Shown: positions 52,925 to 63,552 of the stretch, in pieces
Layout of the letters: each line of letters begins with the position of its first letter
Position numbering within the stretch: the stretch's first letter is position 1
NCBI RefSeq assembly: GCF_004362145.1
Contig: NZ_SNXC01000011.1
Coordinates: forward strand, 360,438 to 424,437
Direction of reading: 5' to 3'
DNA length: 64,000 nucleotides
Source of the DNA: Marinomonas balearica
GTDB taxonomy: Bacteria > Pseudomonadota > Gammaproteobacteria > Pseudomonadales > Marinomonadaceae
Made by a program: the position numbers and the translations under genes
Notes under the pieces: model-generated
The model's database searches: none
What the model was told of the DNA's origin: nothing
The model's input: only the letters and a program-made list of their open reading frames with translations

Positions 52925-53030
52925 TTGTTTCTTGGTAAGCCTGTTATATAATGCGCGTCCCCGTAAATCAATACTCCTTGTCTCACAGCTTTACACGGGG
53001 GAAGCGTGGAGACTAACAATCCATAAGGAG
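52925..53030 (+). promoter_or_regulatory. rpsF promoter and possible S6:S18 leader
   Basis: A -10 TATAAT at 52947-52952 with TTGTTT 16 bases upstream forms a good sigma-70 promoter. The transcribed leader can pair CCCCGT with ACGGGG (52959-52964 and about 52994-52999), giving a bulged hairpin like the leader that ribosomal S6:S18 bind for autoregulation. The leader assignment is tentative. Confidence 0.5.
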
Positions 53031-53035
53031 CTTAA

Positions 53036-53443
53036 ATGCGTCATTATGAAATCGTATTTCTGGTTCATCCAGATCAAAGCGAACAAGTTCCAGCAATGGT
53101 CGAGCGTTACACTAACTTGATCACTGAAGATGGTGGTCAAGTACACCGTCTTGAAGACTGGGGCCGTCGCCAACTAGCTTACCCTATCAACAAAATTCAT
53201 AAAGCTCACTATGTTCTTATGAACATCGAAGCTTCTGAAGCAGTGTTAGCTGAGCTAAATGATACTTTCCGTTACAACGATGCGATCATCCGTAACATGG
53301 TTATCCGTCGTAAAGATGCGGTAACTGAAGTGTCTCCAATTAAAGCTGCTGAAAGCCGCGAAGACCGTCGCCCTCAGCGTGAAGAGCGTAAACCTGAAGC
53401 ACCTGCGAAAGAAGAAGCAGCTGCTGAAGATTCAGCTGAATAA
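53036..53443 (+). CDS. rpsF: Ribosomal protein bS6
   Basis: Small-subunit protein S6, 135 residues. It begins [20 protein letters not shown] and contains [20 protein letters not shown] and the [13 protein letters not shown] segment. The acidic tail ([20 protein letters not shown]) is longer than in many species. It heads the rpsF-rpsR-DUF2232-rplI operon with AAGGAG 6 bases before the ATG. Confidence 0.98.
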   Translation: MRHYEIVFLVHPDQSEQVPAMVERYTNLITEDGGQVHRLEDWGRRQLAYPINKIHKAHYVLMNIEASEAVLAELNDTFRYNDAIIRNMVIRRKDAVTEVSPIKAAESREDRRPQREERKPEAPAKEEAAAEDSAE

Positions 53444-53466
53444 TATAATTTAATTAGGAGACTCTC

Positions 53467-53697
53467 ATGGCTCGTTTTTTCCGTCGTCGTAAGTTCTGCC
53501 GTTTTACAGCAGAAGGCGTTAAAGAGATCGATTACAAAGATCTTGACACTTTGAAAGGTTACATCACTGAAACTGGTAAAATCGTACCTAGCCGTATCAC
53601 TGGTACTAAAGCTCGTTACCAGCGTCAGCTAGCGACTGCTATCAAACGCGCTCGCTACATTGCTTTGCTTCCTTACACTGACAGCCACTTTAATTAA
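53467..53697 (+). CDS. rpsR: Ribosomal protein bS18
   Basis: Small-subunit protein S18, 76 residues: [40 protein letters not shown] and [15 protein letters not shown]. It binds S6 and 16S rRNA. A TTAGGAG site precedes the ATG. No priB lies between rpsF and rpsR, unlike in enterobacteria. Confidence 0.98.
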   Translation: MARFFRRRKFCRFTAEGVKEIDYKDLDTLKGYITETGKIVPSRITGTKARYQRQLATAIKRARYIALLPYTDSHFN

Positions 53698-53718
53698 TAG
53701 GTCTGTAGAAGCTCTGCT

Positions 53719-54582
53719 ATGAGCGGTTTAGCCGATTGGGTGATGAAAAAGAGAATAAATGCCATTATTTCTGTGGCGGCTTTCTCTGTCATCCCCATTA
53801 TGTTTTGGTTATCCGCTGCCATTTTAGGTTTGGTAGTGCTTCGAAAAGGTGTAAGTGAAGGAATACCTGTATTTGCCTGGGGAGGTTTGCCCGCTTTATT
53901 GTTGTGGTACTTCCAAGGCGATGCAACAGCACTAATGGTACTGTTTGATACTTTGTTGTTGGCTTTTATATTAAGGCTAAAAGTATCATGGAGTTGGGTT
54001 TTGTTGTCGGCAAGTTGGTTGGCAATCATTTCCTCTTGGGTGTACCCCCTGATTATGCGTGACATGTTGGAGTTCATCACTGAGCTTAGTCAGCAGGTCA
54101 TTGCAAATCAGAAGGATGCAGTTGAGCTTTCTAAAGAAACGATATTTCAGCTGTCTGTGACGGCAATATCGGTTGTACAGGTTTATATTGCTGTAGCCGC
54201 TTTATTTTTAGCTAGGCGATGGCAAGCAAGTTTGTATAACCCTGGAGGGTTCAAAAGAGAGTTTCATATGCTGAGGCTCCCAGTCGTATTTGCGCTCGTA
54301 CTTGTTACGATGGTGCTTATTGGGGAGAGTCTAGAAGGTTCATTTGAAATTTTTGCTAAGGCCGCTATTCCTGCTCTTGTGTTGCCAGGCTTGGCTCTTG
54401 TACATGGTATTCTAGCAAAAAAAAGAATTGGGTTGGCCGGATTGGTGTTGTTCTATTTAATCGGCATATTTGTATTGAATGTCTATTTTTTAAGTATCGT
54501 GATGGTATTAGCCATTATTGATAGCTTTGTGGACATTCGCAGTCGTATTAAAGCGAACCCTTCTGGCTCAAACGAAAGCTAA
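53719..54582 (+). CDS. DUF2232-like membrane protein
   Basis: A 287-residue membrane protein with about eight hydrophobic segments, matching the uncharacterised protein found between rpsR and rplI in Pseudomonas-like genomes (DUF2232, YybS-like). Early [20 protein letters not shown] and late [20 protein letters not shown] are visible. Function unknown; conserved placement inside a ribosomal operon suggests a growth-linked role, without further evidence. Confidence 0.75.
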   Translation: MSGLADWVMKKRINAIISVAAFSVIPIMFWLSAAILGLVVLRKGVSEGIPVFAWGGLPALLLWYFQGDATALMVLFDTLLLAFILRLKVSWSWVLLSASWLAIISSWVYPLIMRDMLEFITELSQQVIANQKDAVELSKETIFQLSVTAISVVQVYIAVAALFLARRWQASLYNPGGFKREFHMLRLPVVFALVLVTMVLIGESLEGSFEIFAKAAIPALVLPGLALVHGILAKKRIGLAGLVLFYLIGIFVLNVYFLSIVMVLAIIDSFVDIRSRIKANPSGSNES

Positions 54583-54605
54583 AGATTTTATTAGAGGTGA
54601 TCGAG

Positions 54606-55052
54606 ATGAATGTAATTCTACTCGACAAAGTAAACAAGCTAGGCGGTATCGGTGACGTTGTTGCTGTTAAACCAGGTTATGCTCGTAACTTTTTGATTCC
54701 GAACAACAAAGCTGTAATGGCTACTAAAGTTAACTTGGCGACATTCGAAGAACGTCGTGCTGAGTTAGAAGCTCAAGCTGCAGAACGTACTGCTCAATCG
54801 CAAACACGCGCTGATGCTATCAATGGTAAGGTAATTACTATTGAAGCGAACGCTGGCGACGAAGGTAAATTGTTCGGTTCTATCGGTACTCGTGATATCG
54901 CTGATGCAATTTCTGCAACAGGTGCTGAAGTATCTAAATCAGAAGTTCGTCTTCCTGAAGGTGCGATTCGTCACACTGGTTCTTTCGAAGTTGATGTACA
55001 GTTGCACACAGACGTTGTCGCTACTGTTACTTTGGAAGTAACTGCACAGTAA
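54606..55052 (+). CDS. rplI: Ribosomal protein bL9
   Basis: Large-subunit protein L9, 148 residues from the ATG at 54606 ([20 protein letters not shown]); the GTG three codons earlier forms part of the ribosome site AGAGGTGA. The characteristic [20 protein letters not shown] follows. It ends the ribosomal operon before a terminator. Confidence 0.98.
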   Translation: MNVILLDKVNKLGGIGDVVAVKPGYARNFLIPNNKAVMATKVNLATFEERRAELEAQAAERTAQSQTRADAINGKVITIEANAGDEGKLFGSIGTRDIADAISATGAEVSKSEVRLPEGAIRHTGSFEVDVQLHTDVVATVTLEVTAQ

Positions 55053-55090
55053 TACTGATAATAACGTTTTCGTTATTGTATATAGTATTG

Positions 55091-55127
55091 AAAAAGGGCA
55101 TCCACATTCTGGATGCCCTTTTTTTAT
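55091..55127 (+). terminator. Terminator after rplI
   Basis: Stem AAGGGCATCC/GGATGCCCTT with a 7-base loop, followed by TTTTT. Confidence 0.95.
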
Positions 55128-55225
55128 GGTTGATGTTAAGCTTCGATTTGCATCGATCAAAGTGGGGGAGTCGCCCCAATTTTCTTAGATTAGATTCATA
55201 GACCTACTATAAAGAGTAATAAAAC

Positions 55226-56599
55226 GTGCAAGAAGACGACAGTGTAGCCAGCATTAAACTCCCTCCGTATTCAATTGAAGCAGAAAGATCGGTTGTCGGT
55301 GGTTTAATGCTTGATCCGGAGGCTTGGGATCGAGTATCCGAGTTGGTGGTGGCTGATGATTTTTATCGACCGGAACATAATCGCATTTTCTCTGTTATCG
55401 CAAAGCTAGCAGATGAGGTTGAACCCATTGATGTCGTGACGATCGGTGAAAGACTGGATAAGCGCGGAGAGCTAGAAGACATTGGCGGAATGGCTTACCT
55501 TATTGAAATGGTTGAAGCGACTCCAAGTGCTGCGAACATTGCGTCTTATGCTGATATTGTAAGAGAAAGAGCGCTCTTAAGACGGTTGATTTCAACAACC
55601 AATGAAATTACAGACAGAGCGTTCCATCCAGAAGGAATGAACGCTGCCGAAGTGCTTGATGAGGCGGAACGGAAGATTTTCCAGATCGCAGAAGGTGGCG
55701 AAAAGAAAGGCGGCCCACGAGAAGTAGCGGATATTCTGAGCGCTACCGTCGACAAGATTGACGAGTTATATCATCAAGAAGGTTCTATCACAGGTCTGAG
55801 TACTGGGTTTACTGACTTAGACGCAATGACATCTGGCCTACAGCCAGCCGATTTGGTGATCGTTGCTGGGCGTCCTTCGATGGGTAAGACCACGTTTGCG
55901 ATGAACTTGGTTGAAAATGCCGCGATGATCAGCGAGCTTCCCGTTATCGTATTTAGTCTAGAGATGCCTGCCGAGCAGCTGATGATGCGTATGCTTTCGT
56001 CTCTAGGTCGTATTGATCAGACTCGAATGAGATCGGGCCAGCTAATTCAGGAAGATTGGGATAAGCTGATGTCCGCTGTGAAAATGCTGAAAGACCGTAA
56101 GCTATTCATCGACGATACAGGCGGTATCAGCCCGACGGAAATGCGTTCTCGCGTTCGAAGAATCGCCAGAGAACACGGCGGTGTTGCAATGATCATGGTC
56201 GATTACTTACAGCTAATGCAGATTCCTGGTTTTACCGAAGGTCGTACCAATGAGATCTCAGAAATATCTCGATCTTTAAAGGCCATTGCTAAAGAAATGA
56301 GTTGTCCAATGGTTGCTCTTTCTCAGTTGAACCGTAGTTTGGAGCAGCGACCAAACAAACGTCCAGTAAACTCAGATTTGAGGGAATCTGGAGCGATAGA
56401 GCAGGATGCGGATGTTATTTCATTTGTTTATCGTGACGAGGTTTACCACGAAGATACGCCTTACAAAGGGATCGCTGAGATCATAATTGGTAAGCAGCGT
56501 AATGGTCCTATCGGCACCTGTCGATTGGCGTTTGTCGGTAAGCATACGCGATTTGAAGATTTGGCTCCTGATGCCTACCAAGATTTTGGTGATGATTAA
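55226..56599 (+). CDS. dnaB: Replicative DNA helicase
   Basis: Hexameric 5'-3' helicase of the replication fork, 457 residues. N-terminal domain PYSIEAERSVVGGLMLDPEA; RecA-like domain with Walker A VAGRPSMGKTTFAMN and MIMVDYLQLMQIPG. The arginine-finger region ESGAIEQDADVISFVYRDE is complete. It starts with GTG. It follows the ribosomal operon, the usual gene order in Pseudomonas and Oceanospirillales. Confidence 0.97.
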   Translation: MQEDDSVASIKLPPYSIEAERSVVGGLMLDPEAWDRVSELVVADDFYRPEHNRIFSVIAKLADEVEPIDVVTIGERLDKRGELEDIGGMAYLIEMVEATPSAANIASYADIVRERALLRRLISTTNEITDRAFHPEGMNAAEVLDEAERKIFQIAEGGEKKGGPREVADILSATVDKIDELYHQEGSITGLSTGFTDLDAMTSGLQPADLVIVAGRPSMGKTTFAMNLVENAAMISELPVIVFSLEMPAEQLMMRMLSSLGRIDQTRMRSGQLIQEDWDKLMSAVKMLKDRKLFIDDTGGISPTEMRSRVRRIAREHGGVAMIMVDYLQLMQIPGFTEGRTNEISEISRSLKAIAKEMSCPMVALSQLNRSLEQRPNKRPVNSDLRESGAIEQDADVISFVYRDEVYHEDTPYKGIAEIIIGKQRNGPIGTCRLAFVGKHTRFEDLAPDAYQDFGDD

Positions 56600-56730
56600 T
56601 AAAAAATCGTAGTAATCAACTGATAGCGTTGATTCTCTGTTATAACAATTATTAGTCGGCGCCGCGGATTGTTCATGCTATTAATATAGATCGTTGCGAA
56701 TAACTAAAATTATCTAAGGTCGAGAAGAAT

Positions 56731-58293
56731 ATGCGTAAGATGCCTGTAACAAATCGAGAAAATGATTTCTCGAATGACATGGTGTTGGTTTCAAGTACTG
56801 ATGTCAAAGGACGTATTACATTTGTAAACGATGCATTTTGTAAGGTGGCGGGCTATGAGCGAGAAGAGCTTATGGGAGCACCTCATAATGTAATTCGTCA
56901 TCCTGATGTACCTCCTGCGGTCTTTGCTGATATGTGGGCAAACTTAAAGCAAGGTAATAGCTGGATGGGGCTCGTTAAAAATCGCTGTCACAATGGTGAT
57001 CATTATTGGGTCAGTGCTCATGTCAGTCCGCTTTTAGATAATGGCAAAGTTATTGGTTATGAGTCTGTTCGCCGTAAAGCGACCGCAGATGAGAAAAAAC
57101 ACGCACAAACAGTTTACGATCGGGTGAACTCTGGGAAATCCGTAGCCCCTTTGATGACTAAGCTTAACTCTACGTTAGTTCAGCAGCTTTGGATTAGTGC
57201 GCTGCTTTTTGCAGTTATCGGTTTGGCTGGATTGACCAGTTCTTTCTTGGCGTTGCAAATCATTGCTCCACTTATCGCTCTAATTGGATTTCTCTTAACG
57301 TTTGCTCAGAGATCTGAGTTAATGTCGACATTGCAAGCGTTGCCAGCGGAAGCACATAACCCAATAGGGCAATTTTTGTATTGTAAGAGCGTTGGAGCTC
57401 AATCTGCTATTCGATTTGCTCAACTGCATAAAGAGGCTGCCGCGCATACCTTCCGATATCGATTGGCGGAAGGGTCATTACAACTCAGAAATCGTGCGTC
57501 GCAAGCAAAAGGCAATGTAACGAACAACCTTTCAAACTTTAGTAAACAGAGGGAAACCTACGCGAGTGTTGCGTCAGCAACCTCCCAGATGCTTGCTAGT
57601 GTCAATTCCATCTCTGAAAATGTTCGGTTAGCAGCAGAAGAAACAGAAGCTGTTAGTGTACAAGCGCGGGACAGTCAAACACTTGCTCAAGATACGGGCG
57701 CAACCATCCGCAAAGTGTATCAAGAGATTAGCGATGCGAAAAAAGTGGTTGATGTGTTAGCCAAGCAAAGCGACAAAATAAACGATCTTGTAAACTCGAT
57801 AAGTGATATTGCAGAACAAACAAATCTTCTGGCGTTGAATGCTGCAATTGAGTCTGCTCGGGCAGGTGAAGCCGGTCGTGGTTTTGCTGTTGTTGCGGAT
57901 GAGGTTCGAGCGCTCGCTATACGAACTCAGAATGCAACGCAAAGCATTAATGAAATGACCGAAGAGCTAAAGCAAAATACACATAACGTCTTAAATACGA
58001 TAGATAAAGGAACCGACGTAGCGCAACTGGGTGTTGAGCGTATTAACTCCGTTGCCGAGAACATGGTTGAAATCGAAACAGCCATTGTTAAAGTGGTTGA
58101 CATGACTTCGCAAATTAACGTCGCAACTAATGAGCAAACACAAGTAGCCGAAGCGCTTAATGAGCAAATGCATCAGGTTGAACAGCTTAGCTTGCAAGCC
58201 AGTGAAAGAGCTCAAAGCATTGTGTTAAACATCTCCCATATTGAAGAAGAGGCTTACGAGCAAGGAAACCTCGCGGAGCGAATGAAGCAGTAG
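56731..58293 (+). CDS. Aer-like PAS-domain methyl-accepting chemotaxis protein
   Basis: A 520-residue chemoreceptor. PAS domain at about 15-115 ([40 protein letters not shown], the Aer-type FAD-binding pattern). Two adjacent hydrophobic helices at about 150-190 form a membrane hairpin. The signalling domain tip is [20 protein letters not shown]. It probably reports redox or energy state to CheA. The gene stands alone, followed by a terminator. Confidence 0.92.
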   Translation: MRKMPVTNRENDFSNDMVLVSSTDVKGRITFVNDAFCKVAGYEREELMGAPHNVIRHPDVPPAVFADMWANLKQGNSWMGLVKNRCHNGDHYWVSAHVSPLLDNGKVIGYESVRRKATADEKKHAQTVYDRVNSGKSVAPLMTKLNSTLVQQLWISALLFAVIGLAGLTSSFLALQIIAPLIALIGFLLTFAQRSELMSTLQALPAEAHNPIGQFLYCKSVGAQSAIRFAQLHKEAAAHTFRYRLAEGSLQLRNRASQAKGNVTNNLSNFSKQRETYASVASATSQMLASVNSISENVRLAAEETEAVSVQARDSQTLAQDTGATIRKVYQEISDAKKVVDVLAKQSDKINDLVNSISDIAEQTNLLALNAAIESARAGEAGRGFAVVADEVRALAIRTQNATQSINEMTEELKQNTHNVLNTIDKGTDVAQLGVERINSVAENMVEIETAIVKVVDMTSQINVATNEQTQVAEALNEQMHQVEQLSLQASERAQSIVLNISHIEEEAYEQGNLAERMKQ

Positions 58294-58320
58294 TTTAGTT
58301 GTTTACACAAAGGCGCTACG

Positions 58321-58363
58321 AAGGCTCACATCTAGATGTTGCTCTATGGGAGTGAGCTTTTTT
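58321..58363 (+). terminator. Terminator after the Aer-like gene
   Basis: AGGCTCAC pairs with GTGAGCTT across a 20-base loop, followed by TTTTTT. Confidence 0.8.
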
Positions 58364-58468
58364 GTAGTCTAGGGTAATTGATAGGGACTAGAGCGCATAT
58401 CTGATAGAATCCCTGTCTTCCGGTGATCACGTTGATAACGCCGGATTTACCTAAGACTAGGAAGCATT

Positions 58469-58930
58469 TTGAATAACAATGATATCTTACGCCGTGTACG
58501 TTACACATTTGATTTAAAAGACAATGTAGTAAGAGACGTTTTCTCTTTAGCAGACTTTAATGTGACAGATGAACAAATCGCTTGTTGGCTGAAAAAAGAC
58601 GACGATGGCGCTTTTGTTGAATTAAACGACAAAGAGTTGGCTGCATTTTTAAACGGTTATATCAATTTTAAACGTGGCAAGCGTGAAGGTGAGCAGCCGA
58701 GATTGGAAGAGACGTTGAATAACAATGTTATATTCCAGAAGCTGCGCATCGCTTTGAACCTGAAAGCGGAAGATATTTTAGAAATTATGCAGCTTGCGGA
58801 ATTCCGTTTAAGTAAGCATGAACTTAGCGCGTTTTTCCGTAAGCCTGATAACCGTCATTATAGAGAGTGCAAAGACCAAATTCTTCGGAATTTTTTGCAA
58901 GGCCTTCAGCGAAAATATCGTCCTAGCTAA
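58469..58930 (+). CDS. DUF1456 family protein (YehS-like)
   Basis: A 153-residue cytoplasmic protein made of two repeats of about 70 residues, each with an LRRVRYTFDLKD / KLRIALNLKAEDIL type start and an FLNGYI / FLQGLQ end. This is the DUF1456/YehS family, of unknown function. The likely start is TTG, preceded by AGGAAG. It lies alone between the Aer-like gene and bioA. Confidence 0.87.
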   Translation: MNNNDILRRVRYTFDLKDNVVRDVFSLADFNVTDEQIACWLKKDDDGAFVELNDKELAAFLNGYINFKRGKREGEQPRLEETLNNNVIFQKLRIALNLKAEDILEIMQLAEFRLSKHELSAFFRKPDNRHYRECKDQILRNFLQGLQRKYRPS

Positions 58931-59015
58931 TTTCGGAGCCGTTCGAAATTGAAAGGTACTGTCTAATAAAGTGACTTAGCTCGTTATCTACTTTTTACTG
59001 CTTGTCATCTAAATT

Positions 59016-59062
59016 AATAGAGTCATGGCTCTTGAGCTCAAGTTCGAAGCCCTGACTCTATT
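59016..59062. terminator. Bidirectional hairpin between DUF1456 gene and bioA
   Basis: Outer arms AATAGAGTCA/TGACTCTATT and inner GGCT/AGCC. It lies between converging genes, 86 and 44 bases from their stops. Confidence 0.75.
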
Positions 59063-59105
59063 GCTTGGTGCTATATCTGCCGTTATTGATCGTGATCACG
59101 CAGTT

Positions 59106-60389
59106 TTAATTCAGCTGTGAAGCGACGTCGAAAATAGCATCACTAAGCTTTTTAATCTCTTGCTCGGTAATGATGTACGGAGGCATCAGATAGATGAGCT
59201 TCCCAAAAGGACGAATCCATACGCCTTTCTCAACGAATTTAGGCTGGATCTCATGCTGGTTTACGGGCGAGTCAAGCTCGACGACTCCGATAGCACCGAT
59301 GCACCTAACGTCCTTAACATTGGGGAGTGTCTCGCATCGGTTCAGATGATTGTTCAGCCAGCTTTCTATTTGGCTGATTTTCGATATCACGTTGTCTGAT
59401 TCTATAAGCTCTAAACTGGCATTTGCGACGCTGCATGCCATTGCATTGCCCATAAATGTTGGTCCGTGCATAAAGACGCCGTCGTTGTCGCTGATGCCCA
59501 TTGCAACTCTGTCGTTGGTGAGCGTGGCGGCTAATGTCATATAGCCCCCCGTGAGAGCTTTACCAACACACATTAAATCTGGCGAAATAGAGCAGTGGTC
59601 AGTAGCAAACATTTTTCCAGTTCGGCCAAATCCGGTCGCAATTTCATCAAAGATTAAGAGAATATTGTATTGATCGCAAAGTGCACGGATCTCGTCTAAG
59701 TAACGTGGGTTGTAAAAACGCATGCCTCCCGCGTTTTGAACGACGGGTTCGATAATGAAGCCTGCTAGTACCTCATGATGCTGTTTAAAAAGTGTTTCTA
59801 CTTCTTCTAAGTAGGTCTCATTCACTGGCGCATTAAAACCAGTAGGAGGGGCGCTAACAAAGTGCTGTGAGGTCAGTGCTTTGCTGAACAAGCCATGCAT
59901 GCCATTGACAGGATCGCACACTGACATGGCGGCAAATGTGTCTCCGTGATAACCGCTACGAGGTGTCGCGAAATGTTGTTTTTCTGGGTGTCCTTGAGTG
60001 TTCCAGTACTGAATGGCCATTTTTAGTGCGACTTCGACTGAAACCGAGCCAGAATCGGATAGAAACACGCGCTGAAGGCCTTGAGGAGATACATTGACCA
60101 GCTTTTCGGCTAATTCAATTGCGGGACGATGAGTCAGCCCGCCAAACATGACGTGTGCAAAATCGTCCACTTGGCCCTTTATTGCTTGATTTAACTTCGG
60201 GTGGTTGTATCCATGAATTACACTCCACCATGAAGACATGCCGTCGACGAGTATTTCGCCCGTCGCCAGTGTTATTTCATAACCGCTGGCACTGTCGACA
60301 AGAAAATGCGGGGCTGGGTTGGTCATAGATGTATAAGGATGCCAAAGGAGTTGTTTGTCTAACTCAATGTAATCATTGATGCTTTTCAT
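59106..60389 (-). CDS. bioA: Adenosylmethionine-8-amino-7-oxononanoate aminotransferase
   Basis: PLP enzyme converting KAPA to DAPA in biotin synthesis, 427 residues. LLWHPYTSMTNPAP and SSWWSVIHGYNHPKLNQAIK form the substrate side; LLIFDEIATGFGRTGKMFAT and the PLP lysine in CVGKALTGGYMTLAAT are present. It is on the minus strand, apart from the bioBFH group, with comF between. Confidence 0.96.
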   Translation of the reverse strand: MKSINDYIELDKQLLWHPYTSMTNPAPHFLVDSASGYEITLATGEILVDGMSSWWSVIHGYNHPKLNQAIKGQVDDFAHVMFGGLTHRPAIELAEKLVNVSPQGLQRVFLSDSGSVSVEVALKMAIQYWNTQGHPEKQHFATPRSGYHGDTFAAMSVCDPVNGMHGLFSKALTSQHFVSAPPTGFNAPVNETYLEEVETLFKQHHEVLAGFIIEPVVQNAGGMRFYNPRYLDEIRALCDQYNILLIFDEIATGFGRTGKMFATDHCSISPDLMCVGKALTGGYMTLAATLTNDRVAMGISDNDGVFMHGPTFMGNAMACSVANASLELIESDNVISKISQIESWLNNHLNRCETLPNVKDVRCIGAIGVVELDSPVNQHEIQPKFVEKGVWIRPFGKLIYLMPPYIITEQEIKKLSDAIFDVASQLN

Positions 60390-60514
60390 GAGAGCCTGCG
60401 TAGTGTTTTCGTGGCTGATGGTGTTTCAGGGCGTATTTTCTACTAAGGGTGCTGTATGAGTCGTGTCAAAATTGCCTTAGCTTTGGGCATGGTATCCAAA
60501 CTTAAGTCTTATAG

Positions 60515-60562
60515 CCAGTCTCGTTGTGAATAGTCTATTTGCAGTGTTTACAACGAGGCTGG
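60515..60562 (-). other. Inverted repeat overlapping the comF stop codon
   Basis: CCAGTCTCGTTGT and ACAACGAGGCTGG pair over 13 bases with one G-U, around a 22-base loop; the comF TAA is inside the stem. No T run follows on the minus strand, so it may be a stability element rather than a terminator. Confidence 0.45.
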
Positions 60563-61279
60563 GGTTCTAGCAAAGACCCAAACATCAACGCGGGATGCGC
60601 CAGCTTTCAATAAAGAGTGGGTGCATGCTTCTAGCGTTGAGCCTGTGGTCATGACATCGTCAATCAAGGCGACGTGCCCTTGAATTTGCTCTGGACACTG
60701 AAACAGCGAAGATGGAATGGCAAGGCGTCGAGTACGTGTTTGTTGGTGTTGAGGAGCGGTGTGTATTTGCTTTTTCAGATAGAGGCGATTTATTGGTTTG
60801 TTAAGTTCAATGGTATGGTACAACGACTGTTTGAGTGTTTTGTAGACTATGTCATTGCTGCATTTTCCTCGCTCTCTTACTCTATTGATGTGGCTGGGTA
60901 CGGTGGCCCAATGAGTAGGGAGGTGCTCTCCATAATGTTCGCAAATTTTTTGAGCTAATATGTCGCTGTATATTCTAAAATAGTGGTGTTGATTGTGAAA
61001 TTTAGCGGCACGAATCAAATGGCTGTTGGTGCTTTCGTAATCTGTCGCGACGAGGCAGGATTGCCAAGGTCGTTTAGAGGATTGGCACTTTCCACATAAA
61101 GAGAGAAACTCTCCCTTAGTTCCGCATCCTGAGCAGCGATCGTCTTTTGTGTCTAGTAGAGGTTGGCACCATGTGCAAAGTGTTGATGAGCTGGGTTGTC
61201 GGCACAAATAGCAGTGTTTTAAAAAGAATCTGTAGTAAACCACACTAAAAAGTTTGGTTGACAGATGAGACCAGTCCAT
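60548..61279 (-). CDS. ComF/GntX-family phosphoribosyltransferase-like protein
   Basis: A 243-residue protein when started at the ATG at 61279, which has GGAG 10 bases upstream. Two zinc-ribbon-like cysteine clusters lie at the N-terminus ([28 protein letters not shown]). The PRPP-binding motif [17 protein letters not shown] is near the C-terminus. ComF proteins are needed for DNA uptake in transformable bacteria; GntX is the E. coli name. Its position beside bio genes is common in Pseudomonas-like genomes. Divergent from bioB with a 40-base gap. Confidence 0.9.
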   Translation of the reverse strand: MDWSHLSTKLFSVVYYRFFLKHCYLCRQPSSSTLCTWCQPLLDTKDDRCSGCGTKGEFLSLCGKCQSSKRPWQSCLVATDYESTNSHLIRAAKFHNQHHYFRIYSDILAQKICEHYGEHLPTHWATVPSHINRVRERGKCSNDIVYKTLKQSLYHTIELNKPINRLYLKKQIHTAPQHQQTRTRRLAIPSSLFQCPEQIQGHVALIDDVMTTGSTLEACTHSLLKAGASRVDVWVFARTPASL

Positions 61280-61319
61280 TAATATTGCACTCCATTGCAA
61301 AGTTGATTTTGAGGGTATT

Positions 61320-62375
61320 ATGTCCGTTACTGAATATTTGACACCACGTTATAACTGGACATCGGCGGAACTGCAGGCGTTATTTGATCTTCCGTTTATG
61401 GATTTGTTGTTTAAAGCTCAATCTGTTCATCGCGAGAACTTTAAGCCAAATCAAGTGCAAGTCAGCACGCTTTTATCCATAAAAACAGGTGCTTGCCCTG
61501 AAGATTGCAAGTATTGCCCTCAAAGTGGCCACTATAATACAGAGCTTGAAAAAGAAAAGCTCATGGAAGTTCAAAAAGTTTTAGAAGAAGCATCAGCTGC
61601 AAAGGAAAAAGGCGCAACGCGTTTTTGTATGGGTGCCGCTTGGAAACATCCTTCTAAAAAAGATTTTCCTTACGTGTTGGAAATGGTTAAAGGGGTTAAA
61701 AGCCTAGGTCTTGAATCTTGTGTAACGCTTGGCACGTTGACGGATGAACAGGCAAAAGAATTGTCTGGCGCAGGGTTGGATTATTACAATCATAACTTGG
61801 ACACCTCTCCTGAATATTACGATAGCATTATTAGTACCCGTAGTTATCAAGAGCGTTTGGATACCTTGTCTCGCGTACGCGACTCCGGCATCAAACTATG
61901 TTGTGGCGGTATTATGGGTATGGGAGAAGAGCAAAAAGATCGCGTAGGCCTGCTACGTCAGCTTTCTCAAATGACACCTCACCCTGAAAGTGTTCCAATC
62001 AATATGCTGGTTAAGGTTGCAGGCACGCCACTTGAGAATGTGGATGATTTGGATGAGTTTGATTTCATTCGTACCATTGCTGTTGCACGAATTATTATGC
62101 CGACGTCTCACGTTCGTTTGTCTGCGGGCCGTCAAGGGATGTCCGAGCAGACACAGGCTCTTTGTTTTATGGCGGGCGCTAACTCTATTTTCTATGGAGA
62201 GAAATTGCTAACAACGGATAACCCTGAAGCGGATCAGGACCGTATGTTGTTTAAGAAACTGGGCATTAATCCAGAACAGCGCGAAGAGCATTCTGATGAA
62301 GCGGTTGTTGAGGCAATCGAAAGTCAGGTGCGTGAGCAGGCTGAAGCCAAAATGTTTTATGATGCCAGTGCTTAG
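61320..62375 (+). CDS. bioB: Biotin synthase
   Basis: Radical-SAM enzyme that inserts sulphur into dethiobiotin, 351 residues. The [4Fe-4S] cluster cysteines are C59, C63 and C66 in [26 protein letters not shown] and the [12 protein letters not shown] segment are also conserved. The ATG follows GAGGG. Its last codons overlap the start of bioF, so the two are coupled. Confidence 0.97.
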   Translation: MSVTEYLTPRYNWTSAELQALFDLPFMDLLFKAQSVHRENFKPNQVQVSTLLSIKTGACPEDCKYCPQSGHYNTELEKEKLMEVQKVLEEASAAKEKGATRFCMGAAWKHPSKKDFPYVLEMVKGVKSLGLESCVTLGTLTDEQAKELSGAGLDYYNHNLDTSPEYYDSIISTRSYQERLDTLSRVRDSGIKLCCGGIMGMGEEQKDRVGLLRQLSQMTPHPESVPINMLVKVAGTPLENVDDLDEFDFIRTIAVARIIMPTSHVRLSAGRQGMSEQTQALCFMAGANSIFYGEKLLTTDNPEADQDRMLFKKLGINPEQREEHSDEAVVEAIESQVREQAEAKMFYDASA

Positions 62376-63537
62376 GCCGCTTCCAGACTGGATATCGAGC
62401 TCGGTTGAAGAAAGAAAAAAAGCGAGCTTGCATCGCGAGACTGAGGTGATAGATGCGCCTCAGTCTATCTCACCGACTATTGATGGTACTCCATTCCTTT
62501 CTTTTTGTTCGAATGATTACCTTGGCCTAGCTGCTCACCCTACTTTGATCAATGCACTTGCAGAAGGTGCTGAGATTTATGGTGTAGGGAGTGGAGCTTC
62601 TCATTTAGTATGTGGTCATCTATCTCCTCATGATGAGTTAGAACGAGCATTAAGTGATTGGCTAGGTGTAGAGCGGGTAATGCTGTTCAGTACTGGGTAC
62701 ATGGCAAACCTTGCCGTATTGAGCGCTTTGGGTCGTCACTGTGAAACAGTTATACAGGATAAGTTAAATCACGCGTCCTTGATTGATGGAGCGTTGTTGA
62801 GTGATGCTTCTGTTCGTCGCTATCTGCACGCTGATTTGAGCAGCGCTCGCAAACTGATTGAGAAGCAGTCATCTCCTTCAATGGTGGTGACAGATGGTAT
62901 TTTCAGTATGGACGGAGATATCGCACCAATAGATGGTTTGATAAATCTATTGTCTGATAGTAAGCACTTACTCATAGTGGATGATGCTCATGGGCTGGGA
63001 TGTCTTGGAGATCAAGGGTTAGGTACTCTTGATGAGCAGGGCATCGCGGCATCCTCTGTCTCAGCGTTGATCGGCACCTTTGGAAAAGCGTTTGGAGCAG
63101 CAGGCGCGTTTGTTGCGTGCTCAAATGCAATGGCAGAATACTTAACTCAATTTGCACGCCCTTATATCTATACGACGGCGATGTCTCCTGCGATGGCGTA
63201 CGCCTCGAAATCAAGCCTTGATTTAATACGGTCAAAAGAAGGGGATGAGTTACGCAGCCGCCTTAATTCAAATATCTCGCTTTTCAAAGAGTGTATGGCT
63301 TCGCTACCGTTTGAACTAATGCCTTCAGACAGTGCAATACAACCGATCATGATCGGAGCTAGCGATCGAGCGATTGAGTTAAGTGCAGCATTGCGAGAAG
63401 AGGGAATTTTATGTACCGCTATACGACCACCAACTGTGCCGAATAATCAGGCTAGACTTCGAATTACGTTAAGTGCTGCGCACCGTCATGACGATATTAA
63501 ACGCTTGTGTGATACGCTTGAAAGATTAGCAAATTAA
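62359..63537 (+). CDS. bioF: 8-amino-7-oxononanoate synthase
   Basis: PLP enzyme joining pimeloyl thioester and alanine to KAPA, 392 residues from the ATG at 62359 ([11 protein letters not shown]; the next codon is also ATG). Upstream in-frame codons overlap bioB further and are unlikely. [32 protein letters not shown] and the lysine in [13 protein letters not shown] are typical. It overlaps bioB by 17 bases. Confidence 0.95.
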   Translation: MMPVLRPLPDWISSSVEERKKASLHRETEVIDAPQSISPTIDGTPFLSFCSNDYLGLAAHPTLINALAEGAEIYGVGSGASHLVCGHLSPHDELERALSDWLGVERVMLFSTGYMANLAVLSALGRHCETVIQDKLNHASLIDGALLSDASVRRYLHADLSSARKLIEKQSSPSMVVTDGIFSMDGDIAPIDGLINLLSDSKHLLIVDDAHGLGCLGDQGLGTLDEQGIAASSVSALIGTFGKAFGAAGAFVACSNAMAEYLTQFARPYIYTTAMSPAMAYASKSSLDLIRSKEGDELRSRLNSNISLFKECMASLPFELMPSDSAIQPIMIGASDRAIELSAALREEGILCTAIRPPTVPNNQARLRITLSAAHRHDDIKRLCDTLERLAN

Positions 63538-63552
63538 GGTTTATTTACATCA

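Noticed and set aside
61280-61319. BirA operator between comF and bioB
   Set aside because: No TTGTAAACC/GGTTTACAA-type dyad is visible in the short gap.
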